Source: Allacma fusca (taxonomy: Eukaryota > Arthropoda > Collembola > Symphypleona > Sminthuridae). From it: 64,000 bases of DNA. Position numbers and translations under genes: made by a program. This document shows, in pieces, positions 13,174 through 26,099 of the stretch. Each line of letters opens with the position of its first letter. Position 1 is the stretch's first letter. The notes under the pieces were generated by a model. It was not told the origin of the DNA, did not search any database, and saw only the letters and a list, made by a program, of their open reading frames with translations. The stretch lies in assembly GCA_947179485.1 (NCBI GenBank), contig OX359250.1, positions 28,344,654-28,408,653 of the forward strand, in the 5' to 3' direction.

Positions 13174-15986
13174 AAAATATAAACCCATTTAGCATATGTA
13201 ATATGATTTGGAAATTTGTACTAAGCTTCCACTCCACCACAGAACTATACAGGTTAAACAATACATAAGTCAGCGTTTCATATCAAGATGATGATTCCTT
13301 GGCCCAGACCGTCGACTTGGCTACGAACATTTCTGTTAATTAGTAAGATTTCAACGGTCATGGTTTTTAGAATTTAAAGCTGTGGTCAGATTGTTAAAGG
13401 CACTGGGGTCAGCAGGTAGCAGGGTCCGAAATTTTAGAGGAAATAATATGTTATCTTACAATTTATTAGCGATACTGGAAAAATCTCATCATCATAAAAT
13501 ATTAAAAATGTCTGGAATTGGAATATTATTTTCGAGTGGAAAAATGATGTTTAATATTGGAGCTTCCGATTATTGTGCTGAAACAATATGTGATTATATT
13601 ATTATGACTTGAAAATCATCAAGAATGCGATAAAAATAAATGTTTTCACAACAAAATTTGTAAAAATCATATGCTAAAAAAATATTTTCATTTTTGGTAT
13701 TAACTATAGAATCAATTATTATTACAACTTGTAATTTATTTCCTATAATAAATAATTATTATTTTCTTTTACTTTGACACTACCGCACGTTTACATGTAG
13801 TATAGTAAGTATGTAATTACGTGTAATGATATTGCAATATTATTAAACAATTCATTTCTTATATTCCCTTGTATGTATTTTTTGAAGAAATGCAATGAGC
13901 GCAGTATTGTATCTTGTAAACAATAAGTAACAAAGCTACTGGCTTTGACACTATTCGCAGTATTCAATAGACATGAGATCGAACCAGAGTGACCCCAAAG
14001 AAATCGTGAATTGAGGTAAGTACTTAATTGGGAGAATAAATTTTGATGTATTTTTGACTCGTGAATTTTCCCTTAAACAGGATTCGTAGCTCCATTAAAA
14101 GTTTAAAAAAAAAACTAGAAATAACCATTTGACACCAAATCAAACAAGTGAAAGTAATGTCAAAAGTAATTGTGTCATTTTCATTTTTAGCTTAATAGAG
14201 TTATTAGACACAGTCAGGTATTGGTGGTAGCTTTGTAGCTTATGTCACATTTTATAAAATGCTGTAAACATCCCGTATCCCAACAGTAAGGAAAAATGCT
14301 TTGCAGTTTGTCAATGTTGTTGGTTAAAACTATAACCGTCTGACGTTATTCTTGGAAATTGACTCTTTCGAGCTATAGTATTGAGAATTCCTATTACCTA
14401 ATATTGATTGACGTTGTTCATGTAATAATAATTATTAGATAAACAATTTAACATTATTATTTTTAATTAAAACACACGTTTGGAGCAGGGGTATTTTTTA
14501 AACTCTTTTTGCCCCAACTTTTCTTCCTCCAAAATATTATACTGTTCAAAAATTGAAATTTCTTGTAGTTTAAACAAAGATATAGTCCCAAAATCATTAA
14601 TCAACTCAAGAGATTGACAAATTCATGAATGAAATTATTAAAATTAAATTAATATTTAGCTAACTAATTCAACACAATAAATATTCTGTAAAGAAATTGT
14701 TAGTTTTAGGATTGAGTCCCACACATGCTGTATTTAATGAAATGTGTAAATTTTATAACTGACGTAATCATCTTTTGAGAATAAATTCCATAATTGACAT
14801 AATAATAATAGGTTGAACTTCCTTTAATAATAAATAGGAATGACTGATATTTGGTTTTTTCACATCTTGAGCGTGCGATGACACAATATAAATAAAGCCA
14901 CTTCAATTTACTATAAATGACTGATTACCAAAAGCTCATCATCATTTCTACTGCACGCTTTGCCCGTGTGAACTCACAGTCACAATCCCAATTTGTGACT
15001 GACTTGTGACTCACAATCAGTGCAAAATGTACTTATACTTCCTTTTCCTTCATTAATTGCAAAACTTTTCCTTCCCTATCTCTCGACACATGCCTGCTCT
15101 TCCCAGGAGGTCATACATTCTCGTCTGTCATCCAAACATCCTTCCAAAGTGTCCGTCCTGTCACGTCAGACCCCATGCCCTATGTTGTTCTCATGTTACA
15201 TAATCATCCCCTTAAAATAGTGTCACTCATTCCACGGTCACTTCCACCATAGTCCCAGGAAAAGAATCCCCTTCCTTAAACAATTGGAAAGAAATCCAGC
15301 TTCCAAATATTTTTTTAAATCAAGTTTCCGTACACATTTGATACGCAACCAAAATGTAATGCAGTAAATTGTATCTGTACTTATAAATATAAATACTTTC
15401 ATGCAAGTTACACAGATAGTTTCGACAATCAATTTTTGAATTGTAATCTGCATAATGCCTTAATAATAACGTATTATAGTCTGGGACTCAAATGGCTAAC
15501 CCTCAAAGGAGAATCAACTCATAGTACTTGAATAACCTTATTAGAATAATTATTATTCCGGATAAAGGAACAATCCAGACTGCTCAACTGCCAGAATCAT
15601 CTGCTGTGATATTCAAATTCGTCAGTTCATATTTCCGTATGCGCTGTGCTTTTATCTCATAGCATAATCTCCTGTACAACTAGTGGTAAATGCGGTCGTG
15701 TATATATTTACTTTTGGTTGATTATTGTGTATATGTACTTCCATGTGCATTATGGAGTTTAATCTAAGTTGGACCTCTACAAAAGTATCTTCTTTATACC
15801 AAAATAGTACTCAAGCCCAAAAGGTAATATTTTCAGGGAAGTAGAGCATGCTTATAGGAATGCGTATATAGATGTTAAATACATAACAATTTTGTTTACA
15901 ATAAACTCGCTTTATAAGGGCACTTCAACAAGGCGCGGAACAATGTTATTACATATATATATACATAGATATATTATATTCTTATA
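13174..15986. other. intergenic, no gene recognised
   Basis: AT-rich DNA upstream of the minus-strand FRRS1-like gene. Short open frames such as the one at 13382-13612 have no recognisable domain and poor codon character. A weakly C-rich patch lies at 15040-15240. I see no RNA gene. Confidence 0.5.
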
Positions 15987-17135
15987 CAGTAAAATATCTT
16001 TGACAGGGACATGGGAGATTTGTGTACCCTATAAAAACTTCCTTGTGAAATTACTTGTCAACATAATTATGTCAGTGGATGGACGGACCAAGAGAATGCG
16101 TCTCTTATCACCAGCCATCTTTTTAAAACAACGAAAAATCCCTTATAACGAGAATCCCCTTTTGAATTAACTAAAAATCCCTTATAACGAGAATCCCCTT
16201 TTGAATTAACTAAAAATCCCTTATAACGAGAATCCCCTTTTGAATTAACTACAACTCCCTTATAACGAGAACCCCTTTCTAATTTAACGAAAAATCCCTT
16301 ATAACGAGAAGCCCCTTCTAATTGAACGAAAAATCCCTTATAACGAGAAGTCCCTTCTAATTTACCGAAAAATCCCTTATAACGAGAAGCCCCTTCTAAT
16401 TTACCGAAAAATCCCTTATAACGAGAAGCCCCTTCTAATTTAACGAAAAATCCCTTATAACGAGAAGCCCCTTCTAATTGAACGAAAAATCCCTTATAAC
16501 GAGAACCCCTTTCTAATTTAACGAAAAATCCCTTATAACGAGAAGCCCCTTCTAATTGAACGAAAAATCCCTTATAACGAGAAGCCCCTTCTAATTTAAC
16601 GAAAAATCCCTTATAACGAGAAGCCCCTTCTAATTTAACGAAAAATCCCTTATAACGAGAAGCCCCTTCTAATTTAACGAAAAATCCCTTATAACGAGAA
16701 GCCCCTTCTAATTTAACGAAAAATCCCTTATAACGAGAAGCCCCTTCTAATTTAACGAAAAATCCATTTTAAAATAACGACAAGTCCCTTCTAAATTAAC
16801 GAAAAATCCGTTTTAAAATAACGAAAATACCCTTTTAAAATGACAAAAAATCCCTTATAACGAGGCACCCATTTTGTAACTATCAAAAAATCCCTTATAA
16901 GAAAGCACACATTTTGTAACTAACGAAAAATCCCTTATAACAAAGCACCCACTTTGTAAATAACGAAAAATCCCTTATAACGAGGCATCCATTTTCTAAA
17001 CATCGAAACCCCTCTTTTGAAAATAAAAAAATTTGAAAACAAGGAAAACCCCCATTTTTAAACTACCGAAAAATCCCTTATAACTAGAAACCCTTTTTTA
17101 AACAGATCCCTTAGATTCCCTGTAAGATTTTACTG
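15987..17135. mobile_element. pogo/Tc1-mariner-like non-autonomous TIR element
   Basis: The left end reads CAGTAAAATATCTTTGACAG. The right end, reverse-complemented, reads CAGTAAAATCTTACAGGGA, so the terminal inverted repeats are related but imperfect. The base pair before the left end is TA; the right flank is CA, so a TA target duplication is only half preserved. The TATAACGA motif inside is typical of pogo-type ends. There is no transposase frame: the interior is almost wholly the minisatellite at 16134-17095. The family assignment rests on the terminal motif and is an inference. Confidence 0.55.
16134..17095. repeat. 39-bp minisatellite, about 25 copies
   Basis: The core is AATCCCTTATAACGAGAAGC followed by a CCCTTCTAATTTAACG-like half. 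The central copies are nearly identical. The first three carry a CTTTTGAATTAACT variant, and the distal copies past 16760 are more divergent. A gradient from homogeneous centre to diverged edges fits expansion by unequal exchange or slippage. It lies inside inverted repeats. Confidence 0.9.
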
Positions 17136-18114
17136 CAATGAATTAATGAAAAATTAGTACAGGAGGTATAAACCTGACTATAATACCCCAATATTTGTGC
17201 CCCTTGTGTAGAAGCACAGTCCTCTTAAAAAAGGGGTGCCTTGTATTGAGAGCAGCCTGTATATGTAAGAGTTGTGCTATAGCATTATAAGTATAGCTTG
17301 AAATGAGACAGGCGCTAGTCGCCCAGAGGGGCATCAGGGCCGTTCGAACTCTACGACTCTTAATGATTACACTGTGAATTCTTCCTGTACAAACTTCCTA
17401 TACCCTACATTAAAGCGTACATACAGTGTTGTTCTGGCTGTGTGTTCTAGGCTGTGTTGTGCCTGTATAGGGCCAGAGAAGGGAGACGTATGTACTGTAT
17501 AGATACACAAAATCGTAAATACATAATTTTTCCTTCATACGTTTAAACATTGAGCAGTGCATATCTAAATGGAGTGAGTAGATTCAAGCATTTAACTACT
17601 TTAACATGTGAATATAGTGAAAGTTGATCTTTTGAGAACGCAGTAATATAGTGTGTAATAGTTGTATGGGAAAGTGTGACTTTATTTTAAGAACAGTAAA
17701 CAAATCAAGAAAATAAACTAAAAATAAATCACAATCGATTGTTGTCAATGGCTGGAGATATTTGTGTCCAGTTGTAGTCCATTAAATAGTGTAGCATAGG
17801 AGCAATAAATCTCGTAGGTTTTTCATGTAATTAAGGTAAATGTGAGATTCCTGAATATTTGGGGGAAATTACTGTGGATTCCATCTCGCTCATTTTCAGC
17901 TCTTGAACAGAATTTAGTCTTTAAATTGGAGCAAAATTTCCTAATAACTGGTAGTCCTTGATGCAGTTGGGGAGAGGTGTTTTAATGGGAAATTAGAAAT
18001 AATTATTGAGTCAACTGTGGGGAAGCAAAGTTATGATAGCTTTGGGGATCACATTTCTGGGTATCACAAGTTGGTATTTATAAAATTTTAAAACTGTCAT
18101 TCTTCGTGAAAATA
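17136..18114 (+). other. upstream region and probable 5' leader of ATG4
   Basis: No protein family is visible. It probably contains the ATG4 promoter and 5' UTR. From about 17600 the + strand becomes G-rich relative to C, as in the ATG4 introns that follow. No TATA box with convincing spacing was seen. Confidence 0.4.
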
Positions 18115-19944
18115 ATGGATTTAGTCTTTGAGACTTACCTCTTAGCCCCGGAAGCATCGGACTTTCCTATAGTGGACTCACCCGTATGGATTTTTGGGAA
18201 ATCTTACTCCATCCACTATGGTATGAACTTTTTTTGGTGTATTTTTATTCTTTGAGAGTTTGTGGAATTTTGTTATTCGTGGATGTAACGTTTTGTAGAG
18301 GAATGATGTGTCGGAGGATCAACTGTAGAATTTGGGGTGCGGAAATGACATAGTGGAGATTTTTGAGAGATGTGTTTTTGAAGAAGAGTTCTGAAAGTTC
18401 GGATGTATTGAGAGTGTGATTGTTATTAATGGAGACAAAAATGTAATCAATTTGACAATGTTTACTATCGAGGCTTTATTTCATGTCAACTGACAGTTTT
18501 GTAATGGGTCGTTATTTTGTTTGATTATAAAAATCATGATGCTAAGTTACATTGTATTTTGTAGACCTTGAAGAACTCCGTCGAAGTGTGTCAACTTGCA
18601 TGTGGATCACGTACAGGAAAAACTTCCCCAGTATTGGAGAAACACATATGACCTCGGATAAAGGATGGGGGTGTATGATCCGTTGTGGTAATAAAAATCG
18701 TTCTTGAATTTGGTATTTCCAAAGTTGATGATCTATGTTGTATTGCTTGTAATTGTAATTTGGAAAATTTATAAAATACGCAGGTCAGATGCTAGTTGCC
18801 AAAACCCTTCTTCTTCGACACTTGGGTATGATCATTTATTTATATGAAATTGACAAGGAAGAATTTTAGTTGGGGTAATTACTCTGAGACTTTGGGACTT
18901 CAATCATGATTTATTTTCTAGGACCTCAGTGGCATTGGGATCCACAGAACAAGGATCAGGGGTATTTAAAAATCGTGTCCATGTTCGCAGATGAAAGAAG
19001 TGCTCCGTTGTCAATTCATCAAATCGCCACGAATGGTGCTATGTTGGGGAAACCAATCGGGTCGTGGTTAGGTCCTAATACTGTAATCCAGGCAGTTAAA
19101 AAGATCTTAATAACGGAACCAACCTTAGACCTGCATGTGCATGTAGCAATGGACTCGATTGTAGTGAAGTCTGAAGTGAGAGCAGGTTGCCTCGCTGAAC
19201 ATCATGGTCAACCTAGATCATTACCTGGAAGGTACTTGACTATAATGTTTTTGATTTCATCAGTTTTTTCGACTCGGTTGTTATGGTGGACCCAATGAAT
19301 GTACTAATATTTTCTGTTATTCTTTGTAGGACTGATCCGAGGTGGAAGCCATTGCTGTTGGTGGTACCCCTTCGACTGGGTCTTTCTGAGCTCAACCCCG
19401 TATATATTCCAGGATTAAAAGCTGTTTTCGAGTCACCTCAAAACGTGGGTATAATGGGTGGAAGGCCAAATCATGCATTATTCTTTATTGGCTACGCTGG
19501 TCAGTTAATTCAAGCGTCTTTAAATCCTTACTGATTTATTTTCATGATAAAGCAGACTAATGTGGAAAAATCGGATTGTTATTTATCGGATTGGTTGTTT
19601 CTATAGAAAACGAGGTTTTATATTTGGATCCACATACAGTCCAACCAGCCGTGACTATAGGTTCAAAAATTTATTCAACTGAAGAGGCTGCAGATGAAAC
19701 GTATCACATACAAAAACCAGGAAGAATGAATTTCCTAGCGATGGACCCCTCTGTAGCTGTTTGTTTTTATGTGAATTCCGAATCTGATTTTGATAACTTG
19801 TGTACTAAACTGAACGAGCGGTTTACTTCATCAGTTGGTCTATTCGAAGTATGTGAAAGTAGAAGTACTTTTTCTAGTGGCAATATTGCATCTTTTATAC
19901 ATAGTGGAGAAGATGATGATGAAGGGTTTGAAATTCTTGGTTAA
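18115..19944 (+). CDS. ATG4: Cysteine protease ATG4 (autophagy)
   Basis: Peptidase family C54: it trims ATG8/LC3/GABARAP precursors to expose the C-terminal glycine and later removes them from lipid, acting in the cytosol. Six exons: 18115-18220, 18565-18687, 18784-18825, 18922-19231, 19330-19499 and 19607-19944. Phases agree and give 362 residues, slightly shorter than human ATG4B (393). The nucleophile is Cys72 in DKGWGCMIRCGQ. The Asp-His pair is D258/H260 in YLDPHTVQP. The substrate-binding region includes MGGRPNHALFFIGY. The protein ends DDDEGFEILG: an acidic stretch before a FEIL motif matches the C-terminal LIR of ATG4B, which binds ATG8 proteins. The start is chosen from the family N-terminus (LVFETYLLAPEA). 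A poly(A) signal follows about 57 nt after the stop. Confidence 0.95.
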
Positions 19945-20000
19945 ACAAGAGAAACGTTTATGCAAAGATATAACTGTGGTATAATATACTATGATACTGA

Positions 20001-20006
20001 AATAAA
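20001..20006 (+). other. AATAAA poly(A) signal for ATG4
   Basis: AATAAA about 57 nt downstream of the ATG4 stop codon, on the sense strand, giving a short 3' UTR. Confidence 0.6.
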
Positions 20007-21135
20007 TACCGTTAATTTATAGGTACGATAATGTGAAAAACGATGTAACGCTACACATACGTTTTTTAACTCGAAAGAAAGGATTGAGAACATCTCATAA
20101 ATATACGATTCCTCTGTAATGCATGTATAATTTAGTTTCGGGCAAACAAAGTGAATGTTTACATTTTCAGTAAGTTTTGTTTGATTTGGTAGAAAATTTT
20201 GTTTTTTGCTGGCATACTCTGTTTGCTGGCCTCATGACAAATATTTGCGTACGGAATTATGTCAGTGCCTCTGGAGAAACTTAATAATTAAAAGTGCTAT
20301 TCATCCATGAAAACGGATAATTTATGCAAGTGAACGGATGAGTGAGCTCCTCTTTTCCAGGCTTTCGAAACTCGGTCTTTGATATTCTCGATTTTATATG
20401 AAACTTGTTTTGCCGTCTGTTGCCGAATACAATATTTCAGGGAATGTTACCTTCGAAATCACGCAATGTATGTAAATGTATTTATATCATGTTTTTCTCG
20501 AGAGAATCTATATAGTTAGTATCTGTATATATATTACTTTCGGATGTGAAAAATGAAATAATTCAATTAAAATCTTTATTATCCGTGTATAATTTGACAT
20601 TATTACAATAATAATATTATACGCAATACAGAATTTTTATTTCTTCATGTTGTCCATAAAGCGAACATTGACAGTTCTCTAAAAAATGTCTTATATGTTA
20701 TTCTCAAATTATTATTGTGGCACACAATACTACGCTTGAATTCTTAGCATTAATTTACGAACCTTTGAATAACTCTCAATTCAGGACAGTAGTAGTTTGT
20801 TGCATAAACTGCTATATGTATGACTATATAATTAATTACTGATGTGAAAAAGTCGAGTAAATTATAAAGGAAGTGAGTCAATACTGATTATATTCGTTTT
20901 CATTAAGGCCATGTAATCAATCAAGTTGGTAACTAACATTATAAATACGATTAGCTCTAAAAAACCAAAATCACTTTCATACCTACTCTAAGTATGTACG
21001 TGAGTATGATTCCAGTTTTCTAGCTTACCTTCCTCAATTTTGCCTAGACGCCCTTAAACGAGGAGTAACGCTTCTAATAACCAATTCAACGACAACTGAT
21101 AGTAGTGAGCTGAAATGTGTAGGGTGGAATATGGA
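20007..21135. other. intergenic between convergent ATG4 and FSTL-like genes
   Basis: AT-rich. Probably includes the 3' UTR of the minus-strand follistatin-like gene. No further gene seen. Confidence 0.5.
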
Positions 21136-24059
21136 TTAAATCCAAAGTATCAGACTCGGGGCGACGAGTCCTCCGATTTGACAGTTGACTGTGTGAGTGT
21201 TTCCATTGATAATATAAACGGATTCTTGGGACCTGGTCACCAAGTAGTTGCTAAAGAGGCTCTGTGATGATATGGGACGTTCTTCTGGTTTATTCCATGG
21301 AAATAATGACGTTGATAATTTCGATTTTGGAATGCTGCTATGAATGAATCCCGTCACCATTTCAACTTTTCCTATAAGCAAGAAGTACAACACTCATTAC
21401 CATTTTTCTTCCTTACCAATTCAAAATTCTCTCCGAATAAATCAATATTACTCTACACATCAAGCTGCATCATGTTATACTTATTTTTTTTTGGGGGGAA
21501 ACCATCATCCCGACGGCATCTTTAAATTATCGAATTACAAGGCACATGTTCTTTCTCACAGTCAAGTGTCACCCTAATACAAATTTAACACCTTGGCTGG
21601 CCCGTAACTGATACATTACAATATTGCCCCGGCTTTCCACCACCAAACTTTTTCCACCAAGCACAACTTTTACTCACATGCATATGTACATAACATACAT
21701 ATTGTTATCCTCCAAGTGCTGTCGTGATGTTCAGTTCCCCATTTCGGCACCATTATGTATACATAAACATATAATGCTATGAGGCGGGAGAGGCGGCGGG
21801 GGGGGGGGGGGGAGGAGGGTGCACTTATAATACAATACTTAAAATGCTGTACTTGTAATGCCATCCTTCACTTACCAGTTTCCAAATCGACAAATAGAAC
21901 ATCTAGTTTGTCCACTGAACTAGCAAATAAATCATAAGTATGGGACGTTCTTGATGGATAAAATGCTACGAGGCTGATATTCAACGATGTTTTCACGTCA
22001 AATGAGAACTGAAGTCCATTTGCTACATACAAGAACCCATAAAGAATTTAAACAAGTGATTAGGACTGATTTACTGAGTATAAGCCATTCCTGGCTAAAG
22101 TAGTACTCTTTTTGGCTACAAGAGCCAAAACGTGCCAAGGAATTGAATGCCCACCAGTGAGACGCTGAACGAGAAGTGTTGTTCCAGTGGTGTCATGGGA
22201 CACAGTTACCAATTTCCGGCTGTCAGGACTTAAGTATGGTTTACCGAACCTATCTCCCTTGTAATGAATTACGGAGTCCGTAAGAGCATCAAAGACTATT
22301 TCTCCCGTTTGTCTCCCCGTCACGGGCTCCCGACACTCGATAATGATCATTCCGTCTAGAAAATTCCCGACCATCATCCTCATTACTGTTCATATTATAT
22401 AGCATCATGTATTTAGATTATCGAGCCCCAATTCCAGGGAACACACACACACACACAAACACACGCACACACACACACACACTCCTAGGAGCCACACATA
22501 GGAAAAAGGAAACCTCTCGTCGGAAGAATATAAGCTCATTACTCTTAACTATTAAATGCGCATGAATAGATAGGAACTCACATAATCCGGAGAACTGCAC
22601 AGTTTCCGGGACACAATTCCAGAGCGTCAAATCGATAGACTTGACATACCTGAGAGCAATCAAGTCTAATTTATAGAAGCCTCTGTTGTTTTTATGTGTC
22701 ACATATCCATAATGGAACTGGGAGCTTGACTTGGTATTTGCGGGGAGGAAGAGATTCTCCACCACATCAAAGTGACTGTTGATTGGCTCCGGGTGTACAG
22801 TGTGATGCTTCTTCTTCTCTTTGGCATCCCTAATCACTTGCAACGTTTTCTCTCCGCGGTTCTCCACGGATCTCCAGCACTGAACCCACACCTGATCCAG
22901 ATGTGTTAAGTAGGACAATTCCACGGGATACCGGTCTGTCGTGACAACATCCACCACCACCATTTGGCTAATTGAGATGATCAAGATCCTATCCAGAGTC
23001 GGCTGTGTCACGTAGACGTAGGAAGTTGAAACTTTTATCGAGGTGCCCCAGATGCACTCCGGGACTTGCTCATTCAAACACACATAATCCTGGGAAGAAT
23101 GTAGTAAATTGGAAATTAAACCATATTTCCTTACACCATCATCGAATATATTTCTTACTTTGTTGAATATTTGAGGATCTCGCTGGGGAAATTTTTGTGA
23201 GTCCAAGCAAAAGTAATGTAAAAGTAATTCCATATTGATGCAGAGACTATGTGTATACATATCTACAGGCCATGGGAGGATAAAAAAAAAGAAGAAAGAA
23301 TGAAGAAAATTTACCTGAGTTCCTGGAATAATATCCGTGGCCTGGATCTGATGCATAAGTCGGCAATCGTTAGGATCATAAATTGAAATTCCTTTCTCAT
23401 GGAATACGAAGAATCCATTCACCTCATCCTTTGAGTCTGTTGTATCCGAGGGAGTAAAATCAATATATGATGTAGCCTCTTTGTGTATCTATGCTTAGTT
23501 AGGTATAAATAGGGGGGGCTGAAAGGAACCAGTCATCTGTGGCTGGTTTTGTCATATTTTCATCCAGAAGCAGTTTTTACGCCGAAACAACCTCAAAACT
23601 ACTTAAAAGATTTACCTTCATGCAAGGAATCCTGATCCTCTCCTTGGGTACTTCCTGCCACAACGACCAACGAAGTGATATCGATTCGTCGTCCGGCGGA
23701 ATTCTTAGCCTCACACATGTACGCTCCAGTGTCCGAAAAGTAGACGTCAAGGATGGTGAGAGCCACATTATTCTTTGCAATAATGTACTTATTATTGGAA
23801 TCATCTGGAATGATTGGGTCATCATTTTTGAGCCATTGGACGGTTGGAGCAGGTTCACCGCCGGTCACACGGCAGAACATTGTCACATTCGTACCTGGTT
23901 TTTTCATTATTATGTGGGGGCTCACATGTACGTCAGGTGGTGCTGTAATTAAAAAACAATTTCCATTTGAGAAGAAGACGATACTCACACACACACACAC
24001 CCTCTGGAAAAAATGTTATTGCTACAAAACTTTTCTCATTTCCCCGCGACTTTCTCTCT

Positions 24060-24098
<39 letters not shown>

Positions 24099-25955
24099 CC
24101 GTACCTTGGACTGTGAGAACGTGTGTTTGAACCACATGGCTATTTCTCTCGCCATGACAGGTATAATTTCCTGAGTGGAGAAGTTGTATATTGCTCAAAT
24201 ACAAAGTACCATCAGAGAAAACTCTGATTTGGTGGTCGTCTTGAGTGGAGAGATCCACTTCGTAGCGTTTCCAAATGAATCTCATGGGAGGAATCCCAGT
24301 GACGTCACACTTCAGCTCCACATTGTCATTGACCTGGGCAGTGATGTGAGTCACTTCCACTGCCTTGTCCAGGGATATCAACGACACAGCTGGAACATTC
24401 AAACCTTCTTTTGTTAAAATGACGTGACACTGTCTGGTACTGAGCACAAACATAACTTTCTCTTCCAGATACTAATGACTACTTACTGTATAGTTTGTTA
24501 AACGCCACATAAAACTCATTCAAATCAATAATGTCATTCCCATCGGCATCTTCGAATTGAAACAGATGAGTCAGGCTACATCCTGGTGGGGCTAATTTCT
24601 CCATTTCATCCTCAGCCATAACCTGTCAAAGGCACAAATATAATTATATATCCCAAAAACGTTTAAAAACACACTTTGTCCCAGACTTACTTATTCATTA
24701 CAGAACAACTGGTGGTGTATCATAAAAATTAAAACAAGGGCTACAAACAGCCGGAGAGATACTCATACACACAGGGTGCTAAATCCTTGTCGTGATTACA
24801 CGCAAGTGCTGCAAGTAATGCTAAATACACTCATAAAGTAATGGCTGGCTAGTATGACACAGTAGGGAATTTTTATTTACGTTCTGCAACTCTGCGTAGT
24901 CCAATCCGCCATTGTTGTTTTGATCAAAGTGTGAAAACATAAGACTGAGTAAATAATCTTTGCCGTTGGGCTCTTTATCGAGGGATCTCAAATGCTCATG
25001 GTTGTAAAGTAAAAGATTGTCCTGTAAAGATTCAAAAACGATTATCAATTCACTATTATTATTATTTTATATTATTCAAAACTATACCTACTGTAAATAT
25101 TGCTATTGTAGGTATAATATTATTAAGTAATTATATATTTCAAGAGCGAAATTACTATTACAAAAATGCCGTGGACTAGAACTAGTGGATAACAAAAAAA
25201 GAGGAAAAATCTCTTTAAAAAAGTTACCTTTAAAATTTCAAACTCTTCAGGTGAACACAAAGGATGATTAGACAGTTTGCCACTTGACCCACAGGTAGTA
25301 CCATGTGAATCAATTGAGACACTCTCACCAGATATGCAATTGTAACGATTAAGGTGACAATGAGACGGGTAAAATCTTCCGTCTGACCCACAAATGGACG
25401 TTCCGTGACCGGAGTCTGGACATTTTTCAATGCAAAAGCATTGGGGCTGACCTTGACTATTCAGTCGGCACTCTTTCCCCTTTCCACAAAATTTTCGTCT
25501 GGGACATTTCCCTGGAACATTTTTAATCAAAAATTTATTAATTGTCCCAGCTGGTACATTTATGAAGGTAAATATTTCCTGGGACCTGCTTTCTCTCTCT
25601 TATGACGTCCCACTCACAATTAAAACTACTGGAAATGGTCTGTACAAAGAGAGAGAGAGAGAGAGAGCGGTAGTAAAATTCAAATGAAAGAAATTAAATA
25701 TTTTTTTTATTACCGGAGTGTTCACTGGAGGAAAATTTATTGTGATGATGTCTCTGTAATAAAAAAAATGGAAGGATTAAGAACACAGGCTGTAGTAAAG
25801 TCGATAGTAAAATTAAGATCGTGCTTTGTATATTTCACTAAGTGACAAAGGTATACAGAGTAAGATAGAGAAAAAAGAAAAGATCAACTTACTTTGCTGG
25901 CATTGACGAGGATGACGGTTGCAAGGAATGCAAGGAGCACAATGTAAGATTTCAT
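21136..25955 (-). CDS. Follistatin-like protein, FSTL4/FSTL5 type
   Basis: Secreted multidomain glycoprotein. Twelve exons in coding order: 25955-25893, 25753-25714, 25511-25228, 25021-24881, 24622-24487, 24389-24105, 23942-23616, 23436-23315, 23089-22582, 22355-22155, 22022-21876 and 21371-21136. Phases agree and give 829 residues (human FSTL5 has 847). Domains: signal peptide 1-20 (MKSYIVLLAFLATVILVNAS); a cysteine-rich follistatin/Kazal region at about 36-107 (CGSDGRFYPSHCHLNRYNC); two EF-hands, FDQNNNGGLDYAEL at about 162 and FEDADGNDIIDLNEF at about 198; two Ig domains (CDVTGIPPMRFIWKR, then CRVTGGEPAPTVQWLK); and a long C-terminal half that aligns with vertebrate FSTL5 (YVTQPTLDRILII; LDQVWVQCW; YIINGNTHTVNC). 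The Ig exons are phase 1-1, as is usual. Several introns contain GT tracts. The family call is firm; choice between FSTL4 and FSTL5 is not. Confidence 0.93.
21798..21812. repeat. poly(G) tract
   Basis: A run of about 15 G on the + strand inside a purine-rich stretch (21781-21820), in intron 11 of the follistatin-like gene. It is a poly(C) run in the transcript. Confidence 0.9.
22441..22482. repeat. (CA)n tract in intron 9 of the FSTL-like gene
   Basis: Interrupted (CA)n on the + strand, so (GU)n in the pre-mRNA. The intron (22356-22581) is only about 226 nt. Confidence 0.9.
24062..24096. repeat. (CA)n tract next to a 5' splice site of the FSTL-like gene
   Basis: About 17 CA units on the + strand. 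In the transcript the donor after the first Ig exon reads AAG|GUACGGGAGUGUGU and runs straight into (GU)n, within nine nucleotides of the splice site. A second shorter tract lies at 23989-24000 near the other end of this 162-nt intron. Confidence 0.9.
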
Positions 25956-26090
25956 GGCTACATTTAAGACTCTCGTTTAAAAAATATAGGTTTTTAGAGA
26001 GTAAATAATTCAAAACTAGAAGGTTTCCCAACCAAATTTGATAATTTCTCTGTGGAAAGAACTGTGAAAGCTGTGTGTTGGTGTCTCGGG

Positions 26091-26095
26091 TTATA
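26091..26095 (-). promoter_or_regulatory. possible TATA box of the FSTL-like gene
   Basis: Minus strand reads AAATATAACC about 135 bp upstream of the ATG at 25955. A weak match, with no other core element seen. Confidence 0.25.
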
Positions 26096-26099
26096 TTTG

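Noticed and set aside
13382-13612. Small protein gene
   Set aside because: No ATG-driven context, domain or splice pattern; AT-rich chance frame.
16081-17110. CRISPR-like array
   Set aside because: Repeats are contiguous without unique spacers, in a eukaryotic minisatellite within inverted repeats.
17290-17360. Possible tRNA (minus-strand GTTCGAAC box)
   Set aside because: No matching acceptor or anticodon stems around it.
23577-24417. Plus-strand genes opposite the Ig exons
   Set aside because: Shadow frames of the follistatin-like coding exons, without family similarity.
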